From Mercenaria mercenaria (taxonomy: Eukaryota > Mollusca > Bivalvia > Venerida > Veneridae): 64,000 nt of DNA. Positions 1-13,600 of this stretch are shown piece after piece. The position numbers and the translations under genes were made by a program. How positions within the stretch are numbered: position 1 is the stretch's first letter; each line of letters opens with the position of its first letter. The stretch spans positions 45,154,501 through 45,218,500 of the forward strand of contig NC_069362.1 of NCBI RefSeq assembly GCF_021730395.1. Reading direction: 5' to 3'. The notes beneath the pieces are model-generated. The model was not told the origin of the DNA, did not search any database, and saw only the letters and a list, made by a program, of their open reading frames with translations.

Positions 1-504
1 TTATACGAAACGGTTTCGTTGACATCACTGTGGTAGTCAGCGACAACAACATAGAAATAAACATGACCAAAATAGGTATCGATTTTACTTGTCATCAAAC
101 AATAGAAGCTATGCTATAATTTCAAAAGAAAAAAGCCCAGGAATATGGTTATTTATAAATCTGATGAAAGTGTACAGTGTACTTTGCATCGCAATTGACA
201 AACGCCTATAACTGTATTTCTCATTTCAAGTATATACATTGCAGGTGTAGAAGAAGTAGAATTTAGTTCTCATAATTTATGTGTTTAAACTGTTCCATTT
301 TAAATCCAACGACAAATAATAGATAAGCTTTATGGTTGTCTCGGTTGCATATCAAACTAGAATCCCTCCCAAATTCGTTTGTTCCTATTAAAGCAAAACT
401 TTATATAAATGAAATATCGTGTTGCGTTGATATTATAGGCGTGATATGTTTTCTATCATCGTCTAATTTTTTACCTGCAATATATTTATATTCATATCAA
501 ACAG
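1..504. other. Intronic or upstream sequence of gene A; no feature seen
   Basis: AT-rich sequence without a convincing exon or repeat. By comparison with gene C, where about 1 kb separates the CnaB-like exon from the Ig exon, the preceding exon of gene A should lie left of the window. Confidence 0.5.
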
Positions 505-613
505 TGTTGCCATACCTGACGGAAACGCCACAGGCAAAGAAAAGATTGTCAGGAGAAAATGTTACACTCTGTTGTGAAGCAGTTGCCAGTCCTCCGATAG
601 ATTATTATGAATG
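505..613 (+). CDS. Gene A, Ig domain first-half exon
   Basis: This 109-bp exon follows acceptor AAACAG and precedes donor GTAAGT. It reads VLPYLTETPQ, then GENVTLCCEA, ending in YYEW split across the junction. Length and phases equal the matching exons of B (11564-11672) and C (43338-43446). Confidence 0.8.
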
Positions 614-3600
614 GTAAGTGTGTCTAATAATGAGCATGGTGCATTTAACAGTTGGCGAAATCTATAGTTTGTCAGTTTGTTTAAGATTGCTTTGTTGGTA
701 CGGCCATCCGAATGCGGCAACTTCAAACGGAGAAGAAATGCATTCAATACACGTGGACGATAAAATATGAGTTATTTCAGTCATTTAAAACTTATCAGCT
801 TCATCTGTACGATAGGTTCAAAGATGATTTACTATTAGACGTGACCCTGTATCAAGATGGCAACAAGCTGAGTCTGTCTGATTTGACCACAACCGATAGC
901 GGAAGATACCAGTGCAGAGCTAACAGTCCAGCAGGAGCTATCATGTCACCTGCTGCAACATTGCGTGTAAAAGGTTTGTTTATTGGAGCTACTAAGACGA
1001 TCTTAATATGTAAAATATGTTGTTTAGGTTGGACTTAAACACGATTTGAAGGTTACTTGTACGGAATACCATTTTAAAATTTATAGTAAGGGCAAAAACA
1101 GCACATTCTTTGTAAAAAGCTACAACGCATAATTCTTGTAACTCGGTATACTGTTACCTTTTATTTTTGTTCAGCATGCATTTAGGTACAAGTCCCACTA
1201 GACGCTTAAATTAATATAATGCCATTTCAGTTATAACTTAAAATTCTTAGATAAACTGATTTCGTACATATTAATGATTTAACTGAATTCTGCTTTATTA
1301 GAAAATAATGCACCTGATGGTGTTACGTCATTTAAAATACTGTTCTTTGAAAAAAAAAGAAATTGTTGAAGGCATGTAGATTCATCGCCATTTCTCTGTT
1401 GTATTTTGCATATTTATCAGATGATAGCTTATTTTTGTAGCTTTGTAGACCGATTAGACAGTAGTAGTAAGAAAAAAGGTTAAAACAATTTGAATATAAT
1501 AAATATAGCATTGCTAGTATTAATGTCTGTACACATGTCACTAAAATATTGAAAACAAAAAGGCTTCATAAAGCTATTTTCTTATTATTATTTTACTTTA
1601 TTTTTGTTTCATTTGATTAAACATGATTTATTAATTCACAATCCTGGTTTTATGAATATTATCATCGTTTCACAGTTTTAAACACTGTATATCCTCAAGT
1701 GCTGTTCACAAAACAAACCTTGTCAAAGTTGAAGAAATGCTGAGAATGATCATTTTGTTGAGAAAGTATGTCTTTGAACGACTTTTGTTGAAACTGTTTA
1801 CGTCGCTATATTTTGTCAACGAGGACACGTTTTTCAAATGTACTCATAATGGTAATTAATGTATATCTATTACTTCATGTGTTACAGAGGAATCAAATGA
1901 TTTCTGTGCGGATGCATTACAACAAAAGACAGTCGCTTTACCTGATGATTGTGTCCAAGCTAGAACAAATACCGCAACGTACGAAGTTGGGGAATGCATT
2001 TCAAAGAGCTGCAGAGAAAATTCGACAACTGATTTTGGAACATGTCGTGAAGACGTTTCCTCATGCTGCACAATTGGCGAAGCAGTTCTTGAAACGGTGC
2101 AATGTTCTGGATATGAACTTGAGTTGGTTGTTATTAAGTCATGCAGCTGTGCTGCATGCAGTTCGAATTCCCTAACAATTTCTGGAACAGCACTTGGAGT
2201 TGAAGATGGATCACCGCTTAAATATGGGGAAGTCTGGGTGAATGGTATATTCACAACATATACTAGTATAACAGGGGATTTCAGTTTTGTTGTTTCTAAA
2301 ACGTCGCCAAAGGTAATAATTAATTTAAAAGATACTTATTTCCGACAATTTCTTCCAGCAATAAAATCAGTTGAAGTCAACGATGAAATGAGTGGTGTAC
2401 TTCGTGTAGATATTGGTATGATACAGGCTGTAGAACCAGTTGAAATTGATTCATCTACTGAAAACACCCTAGTTGCGGGCGCTTCCAGCGATAATACAAC
2501 CACGCCAATCGTCCAAATATCTATTCCAGCAAATGCATTCTACTATCAAGACGGCACGCAGTATAACGGAACTGTAGAAGCAAGTCTCACGTTTTTGGAT
2601 CCTACTAATACTTCGGTTCTCAGTAATATTCCCGGTACGTTCGAAATTGTCAATGAAGAAGGGCAGACGGCGAATCTTGCATCATTAGCGGTCTTCAACC
2701 TTTATTTCGAAGATTCGTCAGGGCAACCTCTTATTTTAGATGAAGTCGTGGACTTGTATCTTCCGTTAGAACTAGGCGAAAGCGTTACAGACCAGGATAT
2801 AAAATTATGGAGGATGAATACTGAAACCGGAATATGGGAATATGTTACGCCTGGGTCAGGAACAAGAAGACGGAAACGACAAAACACAGCTCTTTGGATT
2901 GGTGAAATTGATTGGTCCAGTGTGACAGACCAGGATTGGTATAATTACGATTATGTATACACTTTAACTGACAGACCGTGTTATTTTAAAGTTCGTCTTT
3001 TCACAGACCAACAATTTACAGCACAAGTTCCAAACCCTGAAAGATATATTGAGGTAGATTACCACATTCTTAAAGATTCCACGCTATTAACTATCAGTGA
3101 TTATCTGTACTATCCTGAAAATGAATGCATTAATGCTGTTTGTGAAGATGATAATGCATACATAAGTCTGTATTATTACGGAAGAAATGGTTATGATTCT
3201 CTTTATGCTGGACCGCCTGAAATAGGGTCAAGCAGCCATTATTATGAAATAATGGATAATGACAAAGTTCTGAAAATCCAAATGTCTTCTTCAAATAATG
3301 GACCTTTCTACAATGATCGGACACAATGTCTAGCCTCATCCTCGAACAACTATCACCTGAAGTATCATTACGGAATGACGTCTGAAGCTTTCACATACAT
3401 GAAAACATTTACTTTCAGTCCAAGTTTAGGGATACCGGAGTCAATAAGGATCAGTCAGAGGACGTGGTATCCAGACCGTTCATTTGAAGGCTACAGAGTA
3501 TGTTTCATGAAAGTACGCCTTTTGTTTGAAGACGGACTATTTTTATCACCTGGCCAATACATCAAACTGAAGGCAACAAGCTACGGCGGCACAAACGATG

Positions 3601-4082
3601 AAATAAAAGACTTTATTCTTGGTATCCGAGAGCATGACGTTACAAATGTCACAGAGAATTCTTCGATTTGTATCGAATATAAATGCAGTGGAACCATAGA
3701 TCCAATGTTTGATGAACAATCTGATTACACAAGAGTAGTGCTGACACTAGTTTATCCAACCAGCGAAATGGAATGTAACGTAACAGGAGAAGCAGACTTT
3801 CTGTCTTCTGATGCTACTTCTCTAAATGAGGCCCAGATTGGAATGACAAATGGCACTTACGAAATATATGCACCGACAGTATACACACCAGATATTGGTC
3901 TATACTCGGCCACTAGTGACATGTTAGATATCGACAGCGCCTATACCACGGCAGAAGGTGAATGCCGATCAGGAGAACCACAAAATATTGATGATGATAA
4001 CCCGGAAACTGGGGTGGCAGTAACGTTTACATTTAAAAACAGATGTTTATACTGGTGGTTATGGTTTTATAATTTTTGTTAG
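505..4082 (+). CDS. Gene A: CILP-like protein, 3'-terminal three exons only (5' part outside window)
   Basis: Exons 505-613, 816-973 and 1888-4082 join in frame (phases 1-2, 2-1, 1-stop). The first two encode one Ig domain: Cys pair in VTLCCEA, YYEW before the first junction, then DSGRYQCRANS. The last encodes about 731 residues of the CILP C-terminal region, starting DFCADALQQK and containing a furin-type RRRKR (2865-2879), the SYGGT motif and a terminal ECRSG motif. It closely resembles the last exon of gene C and less closely that of gene B. No transmembrane, TSP1 or CnaB-like exon is visible in bases 1-504, so these are expected to the left. CILPs are extracellular matrix or cell-surface glycoproteins in animals; the role in this organism is unknown. 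The C-terminus ends in an unusual aromatic tail, described under findings. It lies tail to tail with gene B. Confidence 0.85.
816..973 (+). CDS. Gene A, Ig domain second-half exon
   Basis: This 158-bp exon begins after GATAG and ends before GTTTGT. It supplies the second half of the Ig fold with the diagnostic DSGRYQCRA motif, and ends in phase 1 like its two paralogues. Confidence 0.8.
974..1887 (+). other. Last intron of gene A; nothing recognised
   Basis: Plain AT-rich intron with GT and AG ends. I see no repeat, RNA gene or alternative exon in it. Confidence 0.6.
1888..4082 (+). CDS. Gene A, terminal exon: CILP C-terminal region
   Basis: The exon opens after GTTACAG and is continuously open to TAG at 4080-4082. 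A Cys-rich opening block (DFCADAL, LPDDC, SCCTIG, CSCAAC) is followed by beta-rich sequence, the RRRKR cleavage-type site, and the family-conserved GYRVCFMKVR and SYGGTN segments. No intron is needed. Confidence 0.88.
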
Positions 4083-4458
4083 TTTGAATAGAATACTGTT
4101 TGTACAGAGTATCCTCCTGGGCATCATCAAATCACATACTTTTCTTGATAAAGTGTAAAACTCCTATCACGTCTGTTAGTGAAACACTTTGTTTAACAGA
4201 GTCGAGAAGGTAGTGCTGCATTGCATATATCAAATATGTTTCGTTTCTTAAAGCAGATGATATCGCTCTTACAAACTGCGATGTGTTGAATCAAACATTG
4301 ATAAACTAAAGATAACCATAATACCATAATATATAAGAATGACGTAAACTCGGCTAGTGCAGACTTCAATAATGATTGTCACAAATGCCTCTACAAATAC
4401 GCTGTGTGGAAGCATCCATCCGGTATCGTGTAAAATCGATGTAAAAATGTACAATTTG

Positions 4459-4519
<61 letters not shown>

Positions 4520-5030
4520 AAAAAAAAAACAAAAAACAAATAGATTACTTTCACAAAGCTATGCACACAGTAAAACATATATTTTACGCGTTAGTATAAA
4601 GTAATTCCTGGCTCTTGTAAAATAACAAGGCCACAGGCCATCAGGTCATCATATCATGGTGATATTTTGTTGTAGATATTGTGCTTTAACTAGCATATAT
4701 GTATATCATTTCGATCATCACGTAGTTTTATAGCCTGCTTAAATGCTGGAAATCTGTTTTTACAGGAAGTCGTTTTTTATATTTCCACATTTCGGTAAAT
4801 GAATTATACATGTAATATTGAGTACATATTTTACGTATGTATTTTTTAATTCATTTGTTCAACGAAAAATAATGCAGCTTAACTTTTTTTTATTTCATCA
4901 TGCAGTTAAGGAATGTACGAGAATTCTATAAGCTTATTTAAAACAATCACATTAGCTGTGTGTATCTATCGTCGTCTTTTTGTTAATTATGATAATATAA
5001 ATATTATTAGTAAAAAGCTTTTAAAGGTAA
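4083..5030. other. 3' flank of gene A with a long A tract
   Basis: Nothing coding is seen. An A-rich tract at 4459-4540 (48 A, G, 22 A, then short A runs) produces the lysine- and phenylalanine-rich open frames there, which are not genes. No AATAAA lies close to the stop of gene A. Confidence 0.6.
4459..4540 (+). repeat. Poly-A tract
   Basis: 48 uninterrupted A residues, one G, 22 A, then CAAAAAAC. This could be the tail of a decayed retroposon or simply a homopolymer expansion; no retroposon body is recognisable upstream. Confidence 0.8.
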
Positions 5031-5350
5031 AACAAGAGCTTCCATAAGAAAGCCAATATTCGACTATTCGAATTGTTGTCCAAGAAGAAGAGATATTACC
5101 CTAAATGTTTAAATGTCTAAATGTCGATAGAATTTCAATCTGCATTAGTTCTGGACGTAGTATATTGCATGCAAAACTTATCTATGAATATCTTAGTTCA
5201 AATGGGGACCGGCATAATTTGCTCAAAACAAATGTCAGAGCTTTGGGATTTGATCCTGTGAGGTTGGTTACCAACTTTAAAAAAGAAATTACATATGTAT
5301 CATCTTTCAAATCTTTAAATTTCGGATGTGTGTCTTTGGTTACAAGTGAA
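5031..5350 (+). mobile_element. Fragment of an AACAAGAGCT-headed bivalve repeat
   Basis: Starts AACAAGAGCTTCCATAAG and continues through ATTCGACTATTCGAATTG into a GAAGAAGAGATATTACCC segment, a layout I recall from dispersed clam repeats. The head is shared with five other places in the window (5941, 23127, 28622, 49748, 50305). The right end is not sharply defined. The short open frame inside it is not a gene. Confidence 0.5.
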
Positions 5351-8300
5351 TAAATGATGAATTATAAAGTAATGTATCTGGATAAGATAGCCATGCAGTG
5401 ATTTCTTAACAGTTTTAGCAGAGGCAGTTAGGTGTAGCATTGCCAGTGATCATATCAATTGGTACATTGTCTTAACAAATGTGTTTTGACGACTGATGTC
5501 CATTACATGGTCATAAAATTACATGCATACACCATGGGAATTATCTGAAATCTGGGCAAAAGCTATAACTACTAACTAGTGTAACGTTGGCTGTGTAAGA
5601 TATATATGACAAGTCAAAACTGTGGCGGCACAATTAGTTTAAAAATTATTTAGAATATGAGATATAGCGATGTTTTTATCACTTTATTCCTACCGTTTGA
5701 CAATCCTATTGATGTTATTTACTCATTGTTGTGTTTTGATAGATATTTAAACTTTGTTTTATATAAAAAAACATGTTAAATAAACTAATTCTTTAAAAAT
5801 GCGTTTTTATCTATGCTAATATTATATATGTAAAGTGTATAAATGAAACGTTCGTTTTGCCTAAATTTTCATAAAGCCTAGAATAACTAAAATTCCTGGG
5901 AACAAAATATTCTTTTCAAATACGTCGGTGAAACAAGTAAAACAAGAGCTGTACATGTTTGACCCTTTATAGGTGAAACTGAGATTTATCTTTTATTGCG
6001 AAAGACAATCAATGCAAGTGGTAAATTATTTGCATTCATTAGTTTGCATAGCGATCTGGGAATGTTTAACATTTGTAAAAAGTTTTGTTTTACTCTTAGC
6101 CATAATATGTATACATGGAGGGCTATAAGAAAACCTATGTGGACAATATATTTTTGAAGTTTTGAAATAGTTCAGTCCAGCTTTCTAAATTGATACAAGT
6201 CATTACTATTATAATTAGAGCTCGTAATTTGTCTCATGAACTGAAAAACAAACATGCACAAAACAACAATTCATTCAAGAAAGTATTAGTTCTAAAGACG
6301 TCAAAGCAGGATTTATTATGTACACTTACGTTTATTAATGCAAGTTACCTCCTTTCAAAGGGCTTGTCGACTGTGGTTGCCTATCACTGGCAAACAAAAT
6401 CACATTGAGACTATTTTTGTAGCAGTCCCCTTATATCAACATAATATAGCAACATAAAACCTTAGGTTTAGAAAAAACATTCAATTACTCTTGTTCTAGC
6501 AGATAAAAATTTATATATACATTTGAGATGATACACTTGCGTACATGGTACCTATTGTGGTAGTAAAAATTCAATAAAACTGTGCATTTGTACCGTTTTA
6601 CTCTTCCCCGTCTAGACAGGCTGGTCACTACCAAATCAAATTTAGAAAGTCATGAACATTAGGCGAAAACCATCACTCTGCAGTGATTATAACTGTTTCT
6701 ATACAACATTTGAGAAAGATACTAGTCAAATACAGTATCTTCACAAGTACCAGTAAAAGTGAGAACAAACAAATATCATACACAACCAATGCTTGCGTAT
6801 TTTGCTTTGCTTTGTTTTAATTCACATCAACACAATTTAGGTTCTTAGGTTTGCATATTGTTATGCCTTTATTGTGAATTAATTGTGGATTTTTTTTAAA
6901 AAATTGGACAATATTTCAAGAACGAATGGGCACCTGAATAGGAACACCGACCATACCGTTAAACATCTAATGGCTTCTTCAACATCTTCTCGGACCAACA
7001 CCGACGAGAGGCAAATAATTCAGTGAACTTTAATACTCTTCCACTTAAGTATGCTGCAAGGTCAAGTTAAGGTAGTTGAATACGTTCGATGAAATTTTAT
7101 TCGGTTCACTTTGCATCGTAGTAAGCTATACATTTTTGAAAGGTATGTTAACACTCTTAGCAAGTACAACAAAAAATACATAATGTCTTTATTCTACGCA
7201 ATATAATACATGATAGAACTAGGCATATTTTTTTCAATTTATACCTTTTCCTGCTGAAGGGAACATTACCGTTAATTCCGAAATATGCCTTCAAATTAAT
7301 TATATGACATTTAATGTGCAGCAATAGTTGGTATAAAAATGTCACAAAATTGCAAAAAAAAAAATGTTTTTCTTCAAAATCTGTACCACGTGTGTCTTAA
7401 CATTTTTGGCTGATCGAAAACCTTGCTAAGACGTTGAGAGTAGGAACCCATAAACACTATGATTAATTTTGTTATTTTATGTATTTATTTATTTATCTAT
7501 TTATTTATTTATTTGCTTTAGATTTATGAATTCTTCAGCAATGTGTAGGTTTATAGATTCTCTAAAGGAATAACCGTCTATAAAACTTTGAAAATTATAG
7601 TAAAATAATGTCAATTGAATGTTTAAACCCGCTTTAAAATGACCGGATAAATACCATTAAATGGAGGTTACATAGTACATCAAATATAATCAAAAGTAGA
7701 ATTAGATGCAATTACCAAGTATGAATTAAAATTCTGGAAAAATATTTTATTCTCTTGGGGACTAATTTCCGAGGATTTCGCACCTTCATCAACACGCAAA
7801 ATTCAGGCCGAACTATTGGATAAAACTGTCATTAATATGGCCAACAACAACATCCCTACGTCCTGGCCAAAACAGAGAAATTTCATTCCAGCGTAATTAC
7901 ACAATAAAGCAGTGATTGCCCTAAGAAAATACCAGAAAAAAAAAACAGAAATATATTCTAACAGCTCTTTATTCAAAGAACAACTTCATTAAACGTTAAA
8001 TGTTCAAAATGTCATGAAAATTAGGTACTAGGCGACCGGAAGCGCCGTAACGTGGTTGGTAATAATGTTTTACGTATTATTAGTTTAATTGGGACGATTT
8101 AACCACATTGTTTCATTATGTAAGATTTGTCCGTTTTCTTCAGGAAATCATTTAAATTCAGGAGACTGTTTCGAAGTAAACAGACTTTCTTTAAACAAAA
8201 ATTCGCCAGAAGAAAAGCATAAGAAGAAACAACTGTTAAACATTCATGCTGAAAAAAAAAATTGAAATTAAAATGCGTTAAGCATGTAAATATTTCAATA

Positions 8301-8599
8301 ATTAGACTAAACGCCTTTATTCATTAGTCTGATTGTTATTTGTCAGTTCTCTATCTGACATGTGAATAAACACTTTTAATCGATGAATACTGCTGTTGGT
8401 TTATAGAAATGTTCGAGATATTATAAGTAAAGACAGATACGTACGAAATTGTTTACAAGAAAACGTTTCAACCATAACAATTTTGTTATACATTCCTTTC
8501 AAAAAACATAATAGTGGACATGTAAATTGATCTCAACCACATATCTATCCACGTTGAAGTAGAGAGTCAGACATAACAAGTTATGGCATTTCACTAAAA
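5351..8599. other. Intergenic region between the convergent genes A and B
   Basis: No gene is seen. It holds another short AACAAGAGCT head at 5941-5950, a TTTA-rich microsatellite near 7480-7515 and a candidate polyadenylation signal for gene B. Open frames here are short and without recognisable domains. Confidence 0.55.
8316..8321 (-). promoter_or_regulatory. Candidate polyadenylation signal of gene B
   Basis: AATAAA on the minus strand about 280 bp past the stop of gene B, the nearest one downstream that I found. AT-rich context makes chance hits common. Confidence 0.35.
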
Positions 8600-10686
8600 T
8601 CAAGCGCAAGAAAATACTACGGCAGTTCCTGTGTCAGGATTATCAGAAGAAAAGTCCATTGGAATGCCAGATCGACATTCCCTCTTAGCACTGCTCCTTG
8701 CTGATTCGATATCATCGCTTGAGGTACTAGCTGAATAAATACCAAGGCTGGGCGAATAACTAGTCGGAGCATAAAATGTAAATGTATTTTCCCCTACGTT
8801 TGGAGGGTTAAGATCAGCAAACTTGTCGATAAGTTCCTGACTAAAACTTTGAACGGTACACTTGCTTGTCCCAGAACTCAAATATTCCACAGTTATTTTG
8901 GTGTCATCAAAATCGTCCTCGGAAAATTCCTCGTTGATCGTTCCACTACATTTATATTCTAAGCAATTCGTTATGAAGCTCGATTGATCCGTTTGGCGGA
9001 TGCCTAAGATCTCGTTTGATGTATCTTTATTCGTTCCCCCGTACGAAATCACTCGAACCGTAATGTTTTCAACTGTCTGGTGTTCAAATCTTACTTTGAC
9101 AAAACACACACGGTATCCCTCTTGTCGTTTGGGATACCACACTCTTTGATTGACTACCTGTATTGCGCTAATGTTTTGAGTACTTAAATCAAAAAAGTGT
9201 CTAAGAGTGAAAACATCCTCCACATTGTCTGGGAAATAAAATTTGAAGTGATTATTCGTTTTAGTTGACGAGAGACATGTATACAGACTTTCAAAAAATG
9301 GCCCATCAGAGCTTATAATAAACTTTAAACTCAAATGGGGATCACCTTTAACGACTGAATACTCGACGTTTTGTTGTTTTGAGGACGATAGACCTACGGA
9401 AACATTTCCCATAGGATTTGCAGGCATGAGATATTCTGCGGACTCTTTCTCAAAATTACTTATCCAGACCTCAATAAATCCCAAATTGTCATCGCAAATC
9501 GTTCTAAAACATGTCCTACTCGGACTGAAAGTGTGACCATAGGTTTTATAAGAATTCGAACCACGAATGTGTATGGTTTGCATAAACAACTGGTATTTGC
9601 TAACTGTTACTTCAGATAAAAGGTAAGGATCTTCATATATGCGAACGTTGAAGAAACATTCTTTCGCGGTATTAACATATTGACCGATATTAATCCATGA
9701 CTTAAGATCAGGTTCATTTAACTCGACAGGCGTCTCATCACTTATCTCGTGCCAGATTCCACTGGCTTCTTGTAACCCAAACAAAGACAAACTTTGTTCA
9801 AGATCAGTTTCCTTATGGTATATATTAACGTTTTTACCAAGTTTCAAAGATAATAATGTTAAGGAATCATAAAACCATAGACGAAACGCACCAAAAGATG
9901 TAATGGGAACTTTTTCTCCATCGTCATTAACAGATAAGAGCAATCCTGGCATGATGTCTAAATCCGAAATATCTGTCGCGTTTAGAAATGTTACACTAAC
10001 ATTTACGATGCCATTAAAAACGTTAAAGGAATCGTCTATAAAAGAGTTTGCTGGAATGTGTATTTCAGCGATTGTATTAGCAGTGTTAATTCCATTCCGA
10101 CAGTTACCTATATCAACGATATTGTCTTCACCTGCATTTATCTGTACACTGCATGTTTCCGGAACAATATACATGTTTGTGTAAATTGTTCCCGTCGTCC
10201 CTTCTGAAACATCAATAACGTGTGTTGTGTGTTGGTTATTACTGATAATTGTAATAACGGCTGACCCATACCCTTCGTTAACGGACACTTTAAAAGATCC
10301 CCGTGAGCTTGTGTACGTGCTAAATACACCGTTTACGTGTACTTGTCCGAATCGAACGTATTCGTTAGTACTATAGTTAAGTACCGTACCGACAATTCTA
10401 ACTGCATTGAAATTACAATGCCCGCATCCACATGATTTTACACTGAGGACCGACAAGTTATATCCCGAACAATAGACTGTATTCAGCTCAAAATCTGCAA
10501 CCGTGCAACAATTCTGGCTTTCCTCTCGACACTCATTGGATGTAGAGCTAGTACTTTGCCGACAGAGCTGTCGGTTACAGAAGCCTGTTTCGATCGATGC
10601 TGTCATAGACTCTGGCTGCACACAATCATCTGGCAAATGGATCAGTCTCTGCCCTAATGCATCATCACAAAAGTCGCTTTCTGTTC
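8600..10686 (-). CDS. Gene B exon 8: CILP C-terminal region
   Basis: One 2087-bp terminal exon after acceptor GTTTTAG. It starts GTESDFCDDALGQR and ends DNPDTGTAVVFSCA. It shares LPDDC, CGCGHC, EGYRVCFVKVRFE and SYGGTN with A and C, but has no dibasic cleavage site where they have RRRKR. Confidence 0.88.
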
Positions 10687-13600
10687 CTAAAACACAGACA
10701 CAGAACACTTAAATGAATCAGGCTGCAATGATATCTTGCATATAAACGTTTATAGATATCATCCATAACAATATCTTCGAGACATCCATGGCCCAGTGGT
10801 TAGGGTTATTGACACTGAATGTGTATAACATTTGGATAGAATGTAGAACGTTTTAATATGAGGAAGCCGCAAAGAAGGTCTTTGGTACTACCTTTTTTGT
10901 TGCCTATGGTTCAAATAATTCCCGAATTGGTGTCTCGGGCCTTCCTACACCGTCAAAAGCTGGAAAGTATACATCTACATGGTGAAGTGTGACCAAAGAG
11001 ACTAGTTTTACTTAGCGCTGTGTGTGGCTTTCCTATTGGACTTTTGTTCTTTATTTTGTACCTAACACAAGAACCATTACAAACAAACATGCATATTTTC
11101 CTATTTAATTCCTAGTATGAATTAAAAGTCCAAGTAGTGTATTAATTTAAATTGTGATACCAGATCTGGGATATTCAGATAATTATACCTTTGATAATTA
11201 TACTTGCTTCCTCTGACATCATACCTCCAGCATCAGAGTTGGCTCTGCATCTGTACACACCAGAATCAGACGTTGTAAGGCCAGTAAGATGCAGCATATT
11301 TCCATCAGGATAGAAGGAATCGTCTACTAACAGGGAGCCTTTCATCCTTAAATACAATAAATGCATATCTCACGTGATATAAGTTATATTTCTAACACGG
11401 TCATAAAGTGAAAGGAGTTCTGGAATATCTCTGTTGAAGACGAAGTAACCAAAAAATAATCACATGAACTGATACTTTTAATTCAGTGTAAGTGTTCCAA
11501 GCAAAGATATGTAAACACTTTTACGACAAAATATTTTTATTTCTTGAAGTCAGCCGTACGTACCATTCATAATACTTTATATCCGGTATACCTTCTGCGG
11601 AACAACACAATGTTACATTTTCTCCAACAAGTCTAGCTTTGGGCTGGGGATGTTCAATAAATATTGGTTTTTCTGAATGAAATGAAAACAGTATATGTAA
11701 TGACAGAACAGAGACTCATGGTTATTTCACAGAAGGCTACATCAATTAGGCGCAATTAAGGTATAAAGATTGTTCACTTTAAGTAATATAATTTATAGCT
11801 CTGCTTTTTAGTGTGGATATTACAGTTATATTCTAACCAACAATTTAAAGGCAACAACGCCTGATGTTAGTTGTACAGATTTTAAACTTTTTTTTGTATA
11901 GTTATATCATACTGCAATGCAGATTCATTGACAAGCTGTTGAAAATGCCAATGTGAAACTTTAATTTGAACAAATTAGGATTTCCGTTTTGTTATTTGTT
12001 TATATCAAAATCGGCCTAATACCATTTTTCACGATAGTGCATGTAATTCTTGCAGAGCTGATTTGACAAACCGGTGATGAATATCCAGGTTTCTCAACTT
12101 GTACTGAAGCTCCGTCACAAACAACTTCACTAGAAAATGAGCCAAAATCTTCTGAATATGCAATTACAGTGGTGGGATTCGAATCTACAAACACAGTTGC
12201 GTTTGATATTGCTTCATTGTCTGTCGTCATCACAACACCTTGTCTAGTCGTGTTACAAATACACATTTCGCAAGTTGGGCTTAGATCTCCTTCAAAACAA
12301 ACCTTCGAACAGTCTGTAATAACAAAACCAAATGTCCGTTACCATTTTATGCATTTTGGTATAAATTGCATAACAGCTTAAACTGTCGAATACAGTTCGT
12401 ATTAAATTAGAATAATGTGCACTTAATTTACAGCTACAATGTTAGGATTTAAGATTAAAGTCTGAAATTCTTATGAAAGATTAGATAGTAATAATATAAA
12501 TGTACTTAAAAATCAAATGTCCTAAAGCATCAGTAAAAAAGCGCCTTTGGATCATAGTATTTTATTGTAAAATTTATAGCCTTTAACTACGATGAATATC
12601 ACCCCTTGAAGATGTTAGAAGAAATGTATTTTTGAATGTAATGAATGAAGATCCAGTACGAAATAACCTCAATGACCAAGTAGCTCGTGCTTTTAAATAC
12701 TTTACAATTTAAACATTATGTCAGTCTCTGTAAGATCAGAAATTTTCGCGAGGAATTTAATATACTCTCCGTATTCACGAAAACAAGTACTCGCGAAAGT
12801 GTTGTTATCATTTCTATAAATAGACCTATCTCTTTAATAATGTTTTATATACCGTGGGCATTATAAAACTAGAACCAGTCAAAGTCTAGAAATTGTAGCC
12901 TCGCGAAAATATATGACTTTTAGCATCGATTTACTAAATTGTACAATTACCAAATGCTCAGAACAAAGTTGGACTTTACCTGGGCATTCCCATTTAGCAC
13001 ATTGTTGTTGTTGTGTGTTGTCACCAATACAATCTAAATCAGATGCATCAGTTTTCAGACAAGATCTCGTGCGTGACTGAGTACCCCCTTCACATGTAGC
13101 GTCACAAGTATCCCAGGACGACCATGTTGCCCAGTTTCCATATTCTTTTAATAGCAATACATTTGATAAGTTATTTAAGATAGGAGTGATTACACCTATT
13201 ATTTAAAGACACGTCATAATGACAAATAGTATAGAATACATGCATGAAGATTATTCCATTACCGACTAAATTTTGCCTTTAACAAGTTTTCTTATAAGAT
13301 TTCAGTAATAAATAGCGACTGCCATTTTCATAGGTATAATATAACAAAAAAGGAAGTTACTTTTTTTTTCATAAACATGATACAAAATATCAACAGTGTC
13401 ATAAGCACTGGATACTTTTAGAAAAACATACATTATTTTAAAGAACATCAAAGATGATTTTTTGAACTTTTCATTTGTCAAAATATTTTGAATTAATCGT
13501 CATAAAAGATATTTTCCATTGTAAAATCAGACATAAATACTGACACCCATAAGGTTTTAAAAGTAAATTTTCTCTATTTCGGGATGAGTTTTATAAAACT

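Noticed and set aside
1-504. Additional 5' exons of gene A
   Set aside because: No phase-1 exon with TSP1, Cys-cluster or regulatory-domain motifs could be found on the plus strand.
4269-4599. Open frames rich in Lys or Phe on both strands
   Set aside because: They are translations of the A tract at 4459-4540 and have no other content.
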